NCBI GenBank assembly: GCA_964391735.1
Contig: CAYMNF010000001.1
Location: 1 to 64,000, forward strand
Direction: 5' to 3'
DNA length: 64,000 nucleotides
Source of the DNA: CAG-1031 sp964391735
GTDB taxonomy: Bacteria; Bacteroidota; Bacteroidia; Bacteroidales; Muribaculaceae
Below the pieces are notes generated by a model. It did no database searches and had not been told where the DNA came from. It was given only the letters and a program-made list of their open reading frames with translations. Positions 25,560 to 33,837 of this stretch are shown here, piece after piece. The position numbers and the translations under genes are program-made. Positions within the stretch are counted from its first letter, which is position 1. Each line of letters starts with the position of its first letter.

Positions 25560-26294
25560 TCACCGGCCAAACATTTCCCGCGCTTGTGCCAGGGACTCCG
25601 GCTTGCCAATGTCTATCCACCGGTCAGTTGCCTTTAGCAGATATGGGCGTATTGTAAGATTGCGGGTATTGTTGGCATAAAAGGGGATAATCGGGAATAC
25701 GTCAGACGAGATGTGGCGAGCGTGCTCCTGCAACAGAGGTAATACGGTTGCGGGATTGATGATGTGTATGCCGCTGAAAGCTAACTGTTCGCAACCCTCG
25801 GGACTTAGGCCCGTGGGTAAGGTGTTGCCGTTGCGCCGGTCGAGCCAACCCTCCATGCGTTCCTCTTTGAACAGCAGCATGCGCGATGTGTCGCGCCGGC
25901 TCACTGCCAGGGTGACGTCAGCCCCCGATTGCTTATGTTGACGCAGCATCTCTTCAAGGTCCAGGTCGGTGGCGATATCGGCATTGTGGACAATCACCGG
26001 CTCATCATCCCCAAGAAGCTGCAACGCCTGAAGCATTCCCCCGCCGGTGTCAAGCAATTCACGGGTTTCGTCGCTAATTTTTATATTTAAATCGTTGTCC
26101 TTTATGTAATTAACTATTTTTTCACCCAAGTGATGAATGTTGGCAACGATCTGTTTAGCCCCGGCGTTGCGAAGATTGCGGGCTGTACGTTCAAGCATGG
26201 TGCAGCCACCCACCTCAATAAGTGGTTTTGGAACAGTATCGGTTATAGGCCGCAGGCGACTACCCAGCCCGGCAGCAAAGATAATTGCATTCAT
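25560..26294 (-). CDS. Sugar-1-phosphate nucleotidyltransferase, MurU-like
   Basis: A 244-residue GT-A fold nucleotidyltransferase. The N-terminus AAGLGSRLRPITDTVPKPL is the nucleotide-binding signature with its Arg and Lys. VIVHNADIATDLDLEEM carries the metal-binding Asp, and ATDRWIDIGKPESLAQA is near the C-terminus. It resembles MurU (N-acetylmuramate-1-phosphate uridylyltransferase) and related hexose-1-phosphate enzymes. It lies directly downstream of, and overlaps by 4 bp, an AmgK-like kinase, the same pairing as amgK-murU in Pseudomonas cell-wall recycling. The substrate is therefore inferred from context; a mannose-1-phosphate or heptose-1-phosphate enzyme is the alternative. Confidence 0.78.
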   Translation of the reverse strand: MNAIIFAAGLGSRLRPITDTVPKPLIEVGGCTMLERTARNLRNAGAKQIVANIHHLGEKIVNYIKDNDLNIKISDETRELLDTGGGMLQALQLLGDDEPVIVHNADIATDLDLEEMLRQHKQSGADVTLAVSRRDTSRMLLFKEERMEGWLDRRNGNTLPTGLSPEGCEQLAFSGIHIINPATVLPLLQEHARHISSDVFPIIPFYANNTRNLTIRPYLLKATDRWIDIGKPESLAQAREMFGR

Positions 26295-27661
26295 TTTTGA
26301 TTTTCAGGCCAAGTGCTTGATTCTGTGTGTTTTAATTCTAAATTTACCCCCTTGATGTTTGAAAGGGCAAGGGCAAGGCACTCAGCCATATAGACACTGC
26401 GATGTTGTCCACCGGTGCACCCAAAGGCTACCGACAGGTTGGTGAACCCGCGTTCCAGATATCGTTGAACTGCCGGCGCAACCATTGCCAACGCATTATT
26501 GAAATAGTCCTTAACTTGGGGATACTGTTCAAGCCACTCCCTCACAGATACGTCACGGCCGGTAAGCGGTTTGAACTCATCCAACCGGCCCGGGTTTGGT
26601 AGAGCCCGACAGTCAAAGACAAATCCACCGCCATTGCCTGAGAGGTCCCTTGGAGGGCCTGATTTGCGAAACCCGAACGAAGCGATGCGTACTGTCAATC
26701 CCGGTTTTGCTTCAGTCCTTGCCAGTTCGCAGACGGTCAACTTGTTGCAGCAACGCAGCAGTTCGGGATACGGTTGTAGGATATCCCACAGCTCCCTGAG
26801 ATTTTCCAGCGCGGGAGCAATAGAGGTAATAAAGTGGGCTTTCCCTTGTACCAAGCCACGAAAGCCGTAGGCGCCAAGAACCTGGAGGGTACGCAGCAAT
26901 GCATACAGTCGCAGAGCATTGAAGTCGCTGCCAATTACTTGCAGATATGGGGAGGCATATTCTCGCCGTTGAGCCTCGGTAAAACCCGCTTTAGCCTGCC
27001 ATAAAAATGAGGCAGCATCATAGAGCTTAGGGCCACGCCTTGCACCCTGAAAGTCAATCACATAGTGATGATTTTCGTCATCGACAATTATGTTGCGGCT
27101 TTGAAAATCGCGCAACATAAGCCCTTCAGGAGAATTGCTTAACAGGGTGTCAATCAGCTTATTAAAATCTGATTCTAAGGCCGGTTCATCGGGTGTGACC
27201 CCGGCAGCCATCATGAAGCAGTACTTGAAATAGTTGAGGTCCCAAAGAATCGCCTGCCTGTCCATAGCCTCCACCGGGAAGCATTGACTGAAGTCCACCC
27301 CAGCGGGCTCCTGAAACTGCGGAAGCAGGTCCATAACCCTTTTAATTATGTCCACCGGCTGAGAAGGCAACATCTCAAACAGAGAGTGTTGCCCGACATC
27401 AGTCTGCAGGTAGGTCATCTCATCTGATGAGACGGCGAGAATCTCAGGCACCGGTAGGTTGCGGTCAAGAAACACCTTGTCAAGCATCATAAATGCCCGA
27501 TTCTCAGCAAGGTTAGTGCCCTCGGTGCCGATAACAGAAGGAAGGCCCGGAGCCGAGAGGCGGGTATACCGCCTTCCCGACCCGGAGCCTGTTATCTGTT
27601 CAACCTGCGTAGGGTATTCTCCATACACCTGTCGGTAGAGGCTTGAGGGAGTCTCAGCCAT
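26291..27661 (-). CDS. AmgK-like aminosugar kinase fused to a RapZ C-terminal domain
   Basis: A 456-residue two-domain protein. Residues 1-310 are an aminoglycoside-phosphotransferase-fold kinase: a glycine loop TGSGSGRRYTRL, the catalytic loop MLRDFQSRNIIVDD (Asp185, Asn190; Arg184 replaces the common His) and a VIDFQGARRGPKLYD metal loop. This pattern resembles AmgK, which phosphorylates the anomeric position of MurNAc. Residues 322-440 are the C-terminal half of RapZ: IASFGF, FVFDCRALPNP, LTGRD and GCTGGQHRSVYMAE (412-426 region). The RapZ N-terminal P-loop domain is missing. In E. coli the RapZ C-terminal domain binds RNA and GlcN6P. The gene overlaps thiL by 8 bp and the MurU-like gene by 4 bp. 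The domain calls are strong; the combined role is inferred. Confidence 0.85.
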   Translation of the reverse strand: MAETPSSLYRQVYGEYPTQVEQITGSGSGRRYTRLSAPGLPSVIGTEGTNLAENRAFMMLDKVFLDRNLPVPEILAVSSDEMTYLQTDVGQHSLFEMLPSQPVDIIKRVMDLLPQFQEPAGVDFSQCFPVEAMDRQAILWDLNYFKYCFMMAAGVTPDEPALESDFNKLIDTLLSNSPEGLMLRDFQSRNIIVDDENHHYVIDFQGARRGPKLYDAASFLWQAKAGFTEAQRREYASPYLQVIGSDFNALRLYALLRTLQVLGAYGFRGLVQGKAHFITSIAPALENLRELWDILQPYPELLRCCNKLTVCELARTEAKPGLTVRIASFGFRKSGPPRDLSGNGGGFVFDCRALPNPGRLDEFKPLTGRDVSVREWLEQYPQVKDYFNNALAMVAPAVQRYLERGFTNLSVAFGCTGGQHRSVYMAECLALALSNIKGVNLELKHTESSTWPENQK

Positions 27662-28730
27662 TTTCTGCAGTGGTATCGTTGTTGGAGTCAGATGTCGGTG
27701 CAGCCAAAGGATTCCAGCCTTGCGCCTTCAACGGAATCTCACCGCCGTCACGCGTGATAAGGGCGCATCCAAGCTCCTCCTTGCAGATGTGGCCAATGAG
27801 GCGAACCCCCGGAATCTTTTCTATGGCCTGGTGCTCGGAAAGCTTCACGGTGAACAGTAGCTCATAATCCTCACCGCCGTTCAGGGCCGCCGTCACCAGA
27901 TTCATGCCCAACTCCTCAGCCATAACGGCCGTCTGGTAGTCAATAGGGATACGGTCTTCATAGACCCGGCAGCCCGTGTGACTGTCGTTGCAAATATGCA
28001 GCAACTCTGATGACAAGCCGTCACTGATGTCCATCATTGCCGTCGGTTTGATACCCGCCTTTGCGAGTTCTGAGATAATGTCTCGGCGCGCCTCCGGTTT
28101 CAGTTGACGCTCAACCAGGTACTCCTTTCCGGCAAAATTGGGTTTGAAGTCGGGTATCCCCTTTGAAGCCACCTTTTCGCGCTCAAGCAGTTGCAGACCC
28201 ATGTACGCTGCCCCCAGGTCACCGGATACGCAAATAAGGTCGGTATCCTTTGCACCGTCACGGCTCACGATAAGGTCAGCCGGTGCCTCCCCGAGACAGG
28301 TGATTGCTATCACCAGACCTTGGCGACTTGCACAGGTGTCGCCGCCGACAATGTCAACGCCATATATTTGGCATGCCAGTTTAATGCCGGCATACAGCTC
28401 CTCGATATGTTCCACAGCGAAACGGCTGGATACCCCCAGTCCAACCACAATTTGACGTGGTTGGGCGTTCATGGCATAAATATCGCTGAAGTTTGCCACT
28501 GCGGCCTTGTAGCCAAGGTGTTTCAGGGGCACGTAGGTCAGGTCAAAGTGCACCCCCTCAAGCAACAGGTCGGTGGTGACCAGTGTCTGCATCCCCGGGG
28601 TGGGGGTCAGCACTGCGGCGTCATCCCCCACGCCTTTGTGGGTTGTGGGGTTGCCGGGTTTCAGGTCTTTGGTGAGTCGGTCAATAAGGCCGAACTCCCC
28701 AAGGGAACTTATTTCGGTGTAGCCGGACAT
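27654..28730 (-). CDS. thiL: Thiamine-monophosphate kinase ThiL
   Basis: ThiL phosphorylates thiamine monophosphate to the active diphosphate cofactor. The 358-residue protein starts EISSLGEFGLIDRLTKDL, the family N-terminus. GVGDDAAVL and TTDLLLEGVHFDL (metal-binding acids) follow, then NFSDIYAMNAQPRQIVVGL, VGGDTCAS and MDISDGLSSELLHIC. No TPP riboswitch or other thiamine genes were seen beside it. It overlaps the AmgK-RapZ fusion gene and follows the purine nucleoside phosphorylase after 50 bp. Confidence 0.94.
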   Translation of the reverse strand: MSGYTEISSLGEFGLIDRLTKDLKPGNPTTHKGVGDDAAVLTPTPGMQTLVTTDLLLEGVHFDLTYVPLKHLGYKAAVANFSDIYAMNAQPRQIVVGLGVSSRFAVEHIEELYAGIKLACQIYGVDIVGGDTCASRQGLVIAITCLGEAPADLIVSRDGAKDTDLICVSGDLGAAYMGLQLLEREKVASKGIPDFKPNFAGKEYLVERQLKPEARRDIISELAKAGIKPTAMMDISDGLSSELLHICNDSHTGCRVYEDRIPIDYQTAVMAEELGMNLVTAALNGGEDYELLFTVKLSEHQAIEKIPGVRLIGHICKEELGCALITRDGGEIPLKAQGWNPLAAPTSDSNNDTTAENG

Positions 28731-28780
28731 CTTTACAGTAATTTTTCGTGAAAATGTTGTTGAATATTATTTTGCAGTGG

Positions 28781-29593
28781 TCAAGCTTTCTGCACCAGTT
28801 CGCGCATAATCTCCAGGCACTTGGGCTGTGCCAACAGGGCAGCTTGCTGAACCTCCTCGTGCGTAGGCACCTGGGTGACATCTTTGCCGCCAAGGTCGGT
28901 AATCACCGATAAGCCGAACACACGCATGCCGGCATGCACAGCCACAATAACCTCAGGCACTGTTGACATGCCCACACAGTCGCCACCGATAATGCGATAA
29001 TACTCATACTCGGCAGGCGTCTCAAACGTGGGGCCGGTAACGCCTACATACACGCCGTGCATCAGGCGTATGCCTTTCTCGGCAGCAATATCATCGGCCA
29101 GTTTCACCAGGCGTTTGTCGTATGCCTCGGTCATCGCCGGGAAGCGCGTGCCAAGCTCATCATAGTTGCGTCCGCGCAGGGGGCTCTCGGGGAAAAGGTT
29201 GATGTGGTCGGTGATGACCATAACATCGCCAACGCGGAACTCCTTGTTCATGCCACCCGAGGCATTGCTAACAAACAGAGTCTTGACGCCCAAGGCTTGA
29301 AAAACACGTACGGGGAAGGTGACCTGCTTCATGTCATACCCCTCATAGTAGTGGAAACGTCCCTGCATTGCTATTACGGGTTTGTTGCCCAGTTTGCCGA
29401 AAATCATGTTCCCTGAGTGGCCCTGCACGGTTGATACCGGCATATTGGGAATCTCTTTGTAGGGGATGAATTTGGCATCGGTTATCTCGTCGGCCAAGGC
29501 GCCGAGGCCCGTGCCGAGAATTATTGCTGTATCGGAGACGGTTTCAACTTGTGAGCGCAGAAAATCAGCTGTTTGTTTAATCTTTTCAAGCAT
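28781..29593 (-). CDS. punA: Purine nucleoside phosphorylase (trimeric PNP type)
   Basis: This enzyme splits purine nucleosides with phosphate to give free base and ribose-1-phosphate. At 270 residues it fits the trimeric PNP/MTAP family. Motifs: IILGTGLGALADEI, the phosphate loop VQGHSGNMIFG, AMQGRFHYYEGYDM, VSNASGGMNKEF and GVYVGVTGPTFETPAEYEYY with the purine-binding region. It is the first gene of a leftward run with thiL and the AmgK-RapZ gene. The 107-bp gap to lpxK (29594-29700) shows no obvious promoter of the TAnnTTTG type. Confidence 0.92.
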   Translation of the reverse strand: MLEKIKQTADFLRSQVETVSDTAIILGTGLGALADEITDAKFIPYKEIPNMPVSTVQGHSGNMIFGKLGNKPVIAMQGRFHYYEGYDMKQVTFPVRVFQALGVKTLFVSNASGGMNKEFRVGDVMVITDHINLFPESPLRGRNYDELGTRFPAMTEAYDKRLVKLADDIAAEKGIRLMHGVYVGVTGPTFETPAEYEYYRIIGGDCVGMSTVPEVIVAVHAGMRVFGLSVITDLGGKDVTQVPTHEEVQQAALLAQPKCLEIMRELVQKA

Positions 29594-29700
29594 GGCGATT
29601 ATTTTTTACCGGTTAAAAATAAATTCTGGTTATAAGGGAAGTGTCGTTTATGTTAACATATAATGCCGGGGATAGGTTTGGCGTGGGTGGTTGAAGCCAC

Positions 29701-30810
29701 TCAGCCAATGGGGGTGCGTTTCACCAACTCACGCAAGGCCGTGTCAAACCCGGTGTTGTTGTCAGACTGGCCCCCCGGGTCGATAAACTCAACCGAGACG
29801 GGCAGGTAGAAGATGCTACTCTTGAGCTCATGCGGGAAGTAGGGGTTGTGGCTGAGGCGCACGGCATCCTTCTCGGTGGTGATTATGTATCGGTGCTCGC
29901 CCGGCATGGAGTCATACTTTTTGGTGATAGCCTGGATGTCGTCATGCTCAAAGCGATGATGGTCAGGATAACACAGAACCTTTATCTTAGCGTTATAGCG
30001 GCGCAGATGTCTGACAAAGGGTCTGGGATTTGCTATGCCGGAGACCACCAGGATAGTATCCTTGTCGGTGAGCCACTCAAGGCGCGGTATGTAGTCTGCC
30101 TGCTCGGGGAACAAAGCCACAAGATGTCCGTAGACGTAGCGTGAGAAAAACAGCTTTTGCCAGGGCAACAGATTCAACCGCTCCTTAAAGATGCGGAAAT
30201 CCAAGGGGCGCATGTTGGGCGGGCATTTACTCACCACCACGATATCGGCACGCGATAGAGCCCTGACCGGCTCACGCAGGCGCCCGTATGGCAAAAGATG
30301 ATCGGCATACGGCGGCCGGGAATAGTCAATCAGCACCACCGCCACCTTTGGCATTACATAACGGTGCTGGAAGGCATCGTCAAGAACAATGAGGTTGAGG
30401 TTGCTGTCGATTTCGCGCATCTTGGCGATGCCCTCAATACGTTTCTCGCACACAGCCACCATTGCCTCCGGGCCGAACTTGTGGTAAATCTGGAAAGGTT
30501 CGTCGCCCAGGTCGTCAGGCGATGTGCGCGGTGTTGCCAGGACAAACCCCTTTGTGTTACGTTTGTATCCGCGGGAAATCACGCCAACCTTATAATACTC
30601 ACGCATCAGGCGTATGACGTACTCGGCATGCGGCGTTTTGCCGGTACCCCCAACAGCGATGTTCCCCACCACAATAGTGGGGATGTCAAGGCGAGTCTGC
30701 TTCAGAAACCATCCGCGCTCAAAGAGCAGATTGCGCACCCACACAACAAGGCCGTAGACCTTGGAAATGGGCAAGAGCACCAGCTTTGACAGGATTTTGT
30801 TGCGCGGCAA
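29701..30810 (-). CDS. lpxK: Tetraacyldisaccharide 4'-kinase LpxK
   Basis: LpxK phosphorylates the 4' position of the lipid A disaccharide on the inner face of the inner membrane. The 369-residue protein has a membrane-associated N-terminus (LLPISKVYGLVVWVRNLLFE), a Walker A loop VGNIAVGGTGKTPHAEY, GVISRGYKR, LNLIVLDDAFQHRYV with the catalytic Asp-His region and VVVSKCPPNM. It confirms an LPS-type outer membrane. It lies 30 bp downstream of sppA and is probably cotranscribed with it. Confidence 0.94.
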   Translation of the reverse strand: MPRNKILSKLVLLPISKVYGLVVWVRNLLFERGWFLKQTRLDIPTIVVGNIAVGGTGKTPHAEYVIRLMREYYKVGVISRGYKRNTKGFVLATPRTSPDDLGDEPFQIYHKFGPEAMVAVCEKRIEGIAKMREIDSNLNLIVLDDAFQHRYVMPKVAVVLIDYSRPPYADHLLPYGRLREPVRALSRADIVVVSKCPPNMRPLDFRIFKERLNLLPWQKLFFSRYVYGHLVALFPEQADYIPRLEWLTDKDTILVVSGIANPRPFVRHLRRYNAKIKVLCYPDHHRFEHDDIQAITKKYDSMPGEHRYIITTEKDAVRLSHNPYFPHELKSSIFYLPVSVEFIDPGGQSDNNTGFDTALRELVKRTPIG

Positions 30811-30840
30811 ACTGAGGGGTGGGGATTGGTGAATAAAGAA

Positions 30841-32598
30841 TTATTGCAGAATAAAGAATGGCATGTGAGCCTGTACGCCCGATGCCTGCTTGAGGTAGGT
30901 GATGGAGAACCACAGCTGCTGTTCGGGGCTGAGCGGCAGGGTGTTCTTCGGAGTCATAGCCTTTGCCGCCGATGAGCGAATCATGCTCAGGGGTGACTGG
31001 TTGGGCTGCTGAACGCCAACAAGGGTAAAGTCATTGGCTCCCAAATGTTGTGCCAAGGCCTTGATGGTTGCGTGCAGGCCACCAAGATTATCAACAAGCC
31101 CTATTTTTTTAGCCTGTGCACCATCCCATACACGACCCTGCGCTATGGCCTTGACACTGTCAACCGACATGTGTCGACCCTCGGCAACACGTTTTACAAA
31201 CAGATCGTAACCACGGTTTACGTAGGTTTGCATACGTTCACGCTGCAGAGGAGTCATCGGGGCGAAGAGATTAAGCGGCACCCCCTCAGGGTTAGTGGCA
31301 GTGACATGAGCATTCACACCGATTTTATCTTGGAGCAGCCCTTGGGCGTTAGGTATCAGGCCAAAAATGCCGATGGAGCCGGTGAGGGTCTGTGGCTCGG
31401 CAAATATCTTGTCAGCGCCACAGGAGATGTAATAACCTCCCGAAGCCGCATAGTCGCTCATCGACACATACAGCGGCTTTTTGGTTATCATCTTCCACTG
31501 ACTGAGGGCCTCCCAAATCTGTTCAGAGGCAAATGCGCTGCCCCCGGGAGAGTTCACGCGTAGCACCAGACCGTCGAGGTCATCGTCCTCAGCCAACTGC
31601 AGGATCTCCTCGCACACTTTGGGGCCTATGATACCTGATTCACCCTCATCGACAATATCCCCCTGGCAGAAGTATACGCCGATGCGCGTCTTGGCCTTGC
31701 GCGGAGCATTGCGGCCTGAGGCGAGATAGCTTGCCGGGTCCACGAGGTTAAGTTTGTCAGAACCGGTGCGCTCTTTGAGCTTGTCCAGCATCTGGTGGCG
31801 ATACACTGTGGCATCCACTATGCGGTTCTTGACATAGTCTTGGGGAGACATCGCCATTGCCATTGAGTCGGCCCATGCCTTCACTGTGTCGGTTTTCACC
31901 TTGCGTGATTTGGCAATAGTTTGGGCCAGGGAATCCCAGATATTGTCGAGATACAGGCGTTGCATCTGGGTAGCCTCGGGGCTCGGGCCGTCAAGGATAA
32001 ACGGCTCAACGGCGCTCTTGAAGGCACCGACCCTGAGAACCTGCATCTCCACGCCTAACTTGTCAAGCAGGTTTTTGAAATAGAGGTTGATGGTTGAGAG
32101 GCCGTGAATGTCCACCATCCCCGAGGGATTGACAAACATGCTGTCGGCGGCTGAAGCCAGATAGTAATCGCCCTGTTGGTACACGTCGGCGTATGAAAGC
32201 ACCCACTTGCCTGACGATTTGAACCGCTCGATAGCCTCACGAATCTCGGAGTATTGTGCCAACCCGGCGCGAGCACCGTTACAGTCAATGAACAGTCCGT
32301 CGATGTGCCGGTCGTTGGTGCAGCGGTCAATAGCCGTTACAATCTGTTGCAGGGGCACCGTGGGCTTTTCGGCCAAGCCCATCATCTCGTTCAGGAAATT
32401 GTCCTGCCGCGGAAACTCTACAATCTCAGAGTCAAGATTGAGGTAAAGCACCGAGTGTTGCTTTACAGATGTATATTCTTTGGCGCCGATGCCGCGCATC
32501 AGTACGGCGACGCCACAAATCATCAAAACGAAGAGCAGCCCGAATGAAAGCCACAAGGCCGCCAAAGCCCCTAAAAAGCCGGTAAAAAAATTTTTCAT
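30841..32598 (-). CDS. sppA: Signal peptide peptidase SppA (67K type)
   Basis: SppA is an inner-membrane serine protease of family S49 that degrades cleaved signal peptides. The 585-residue length matches the long, duplicated SppA of Gram-negative bacteria. One N-terminal transmembrane helix (about residues 8-34) anchors it. The first half carries the catalytic lysine in RVGAFKSAVEPF (Lys194) after QGDYYLASAADSMFVNP. The second half carries the nucleophile in MSDYAASGGYYISCGADKI, followed by GSIGIFGLIPN. It has a good promoter match just upstream and leads the sppA-lpxK pair. Confidence 0.95.
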   Translation of the reverse strand: MKNFFTGFLGALAALWLSFGLLFVLMICGVAVLMRGIGAKEYTSVKQHSVLYLNLDSEIVEFPRQDNFLNEMMGLAEKPTVPLQQIVTAIDRCTNDRHIDGLFIDCNGARAGLAQYSEIREAIERFKSSGKWVLSYADVYQQGDYYLASAADSMFVNPSGMVDIHGLSTINLYFKNLLDKLGVEMQVLRVGAFKSAVEPFILDGPSPEATQMQRLYLDNIWDSLAQTIAKSRKVKTDTVKAWADSMAMAMSPQDYVKNRIVDATVYRHQMLDKLKERTGSDKLNLVDPASYLASGRNAPRKAKTRIGVYFCQGDIVDEGESGIIGPKVCEEILQLAEDDDLDGLVLRVNSPGGSAFASEQIWEALSQWKMITKKPLYVSMSDYAASGGYYISCGADKIFAEPQTLTGSIGIFGLIPNAQGLLQDKIGVNAHVTATNPEGVPLNLFAPMTPLQRERMQTYVNRGYDLFVKRVAEGRHMSVDSVKAIAQGRVWDGAQAKKIGLVDNLGGLHATIKALAQHLGANDFTLVGVQQPNQSPLSMIRSSAAKAMTPKNTLPLSPEQQLWFSITYLKQASGVQAHMPFFILQ

Positions 32599-32656
32599 TT
32601 GTCAGACGAAGCGAGTAAAAAACTTGTCGCAACAAGGTTACCTTGGTATGAGATAG

Positions 32657-32688
32657 CAAAATTAAGAAAGATTTCTTAACTCTGCAAA
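32657..32688 (-). promoter_or_regulatory. Promoter of sppA-lpxK
   Basis: On the minus strand a TTTG -33 box (complement at 32685-32688), a 20-bp spacer and TAATTTTG (complement at 32657-32664) match the Bacteroidota housekeeping consensus at the ideal spacing. The -7 box lies 58 bp upstream of the sppA ATG. It is one of the two best full promoter matches in the window. Confidence 0.7.
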
Positions 32689-32748
32689 AACAAAAAAGGT
32701 AAAGCGAAAAGGGCGAGTGTGGCCGGTGTTCAGGTGGGAGTTGGCGGG

Positions 32749-33837
32749 TTACGCCTGCTTTTTGTGGCCAAAGGTTTTGCGTATCCACGACGGGACAAGG
32801 AAGGCGCCGATAAAGAGGTAGACATAGTAGCTGATTATGCGCCAGAACAGGGCAATCACCAACGCCACCTCGCGTGAAATCATGTCGCCGTAATACTCAG
32901 TGAAGAGCCACTCGCTGACACCGCTGCCACCGGGGGTGGGGCTGACCATCAGCACAATCCATATGATGAACTGTCTGGCAAACACAACCAGCTGGTCGGC
33001 CATGGGTGCAAAGCCCAAGAACAGAGCGTTTACCACCAGATAACGCGATGACCAGCTGAGGGCAGTGCCAAGGAAACACTCAGCCCACCAACGCCATGAG
33101 TGCTCTTTGAGCTCGTGCGAGGTGGCCACCATGTTGTCGCCGAGGGTACTTACGGCCTGTTGCCAACGGCGCAGAGGTTTGAACTTGAAGACAAAGATTA
33201 GAAACTTCTGGACTGCAACCGGTTTAACCAGAATCCCCACAAACAGCAGCGAGGTCCAGATAAAGACCACCGAGTAAATTGCCCAGAAAACCCCTTTAAG
33301 GCCGGTGGTAAAGGTTGTTGAGAAGCCGAAAAGTTCCTGATAGGGCACCAACAGCATGATTATTGGCAGGGAGACCACAAAGAAAAGCTCGTCAAGGAAC
33401 AACGTGGTAATCATCAACGTTGTAGCGCGTCCCAGTTCAATACCCTCGGTGTGTAGAAACACCATGCCGAGGGATGAGCCTCCGACGGCTGAGGGAGTCA
33501 CGCAGGATGTAAACTCACACAGCATGCACACTTTCCAAGACTGCCCCCAAGTGAGGCGCCTGTTGGTGAGGGCTCGGAAGCGCCAGCTCATTCCAAGGTC
33601 ACGACCACCCATAAAGAGCCAAGCCAGCATGATGAACCCTATCACCCGCCAGTCAAAGTGAATCAGCTTCCAAACATCGGGATTATATTCGCGATGGAAG
33701 AGCCATAGCACCACGCTGAGGCCGATTGCCACAGGCAGCAACACCTTGAAGATGCTGAACCGGGGCTTCTCAATCGTTTGAGTTGCGGCGTTTGTCTCGG
33801 GCTTTTGCGGCGCGGGCGTTTGCTGATTCAGACTCAT
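32749..33837 (-). CDS. UPF0104 / lysylphosphatidylglycerol synthase-like transmembrane protein
   Basis: A 362-residue polytopic membrane protein with about eight hydrophobic helices. It matches the flippase-like UPF0104/LPG-synthase transmembrane domain: WLFMGGRDLGMSWRFRALT, EFTSCVTPSAVGGSSLGMVF and IWIVLMVSPTPGGSGVSEWLF are the conserved loops. There is no soluble aminoacyl-transferase domain, so lysyl-PG synthesis is not implied; lipid or glycolipid transport is a common guess. It overlaps the upstream glycosyltransferase gene by 68 bp if it starts at the ATG at 33837. Its first 40 or so residues are Pro/Gln/Thr-rich and look disordered. Confidence 0.8.
   Translation of the reverse strand: MSLNQQTPAPQKPETNAATQTIEKPRFSIFKVLLPVAIGLSVVLWLFHREYNPDVWKLIHFDWRVIGFIMLAWLFMGGRDLGMSWRFRALTNRRLTWGQSWKVCMLCEFTSCVTPSAVGGSSLGMVFLHTEGIELGRATTLMITTLFLDELFFVVSLPIIMLLVPYQELFGFSTTFTTGLKGVFWAIYSVVFIWTSLLFVGILVKPVAVQKFLIFVFKFKPLRRWQQAVSTLGDNMVATSHELKEHSWRWWAECFLGTALSWSSRYLVVNALFLGFAPMADQLVVFARQFIIWIVLMVSPTPGGSGVSEWLFTEYYGDMISREVALVIALFWRIISYYVYLFIGAFLVPSWIRKTFGHKKQA

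Noticed and set aside
27654..28790. TPP riboswitch near thiL
   Set aside because: No Thi-box-like conserved blocks were seen upstream of thiL or of the preceding gene.
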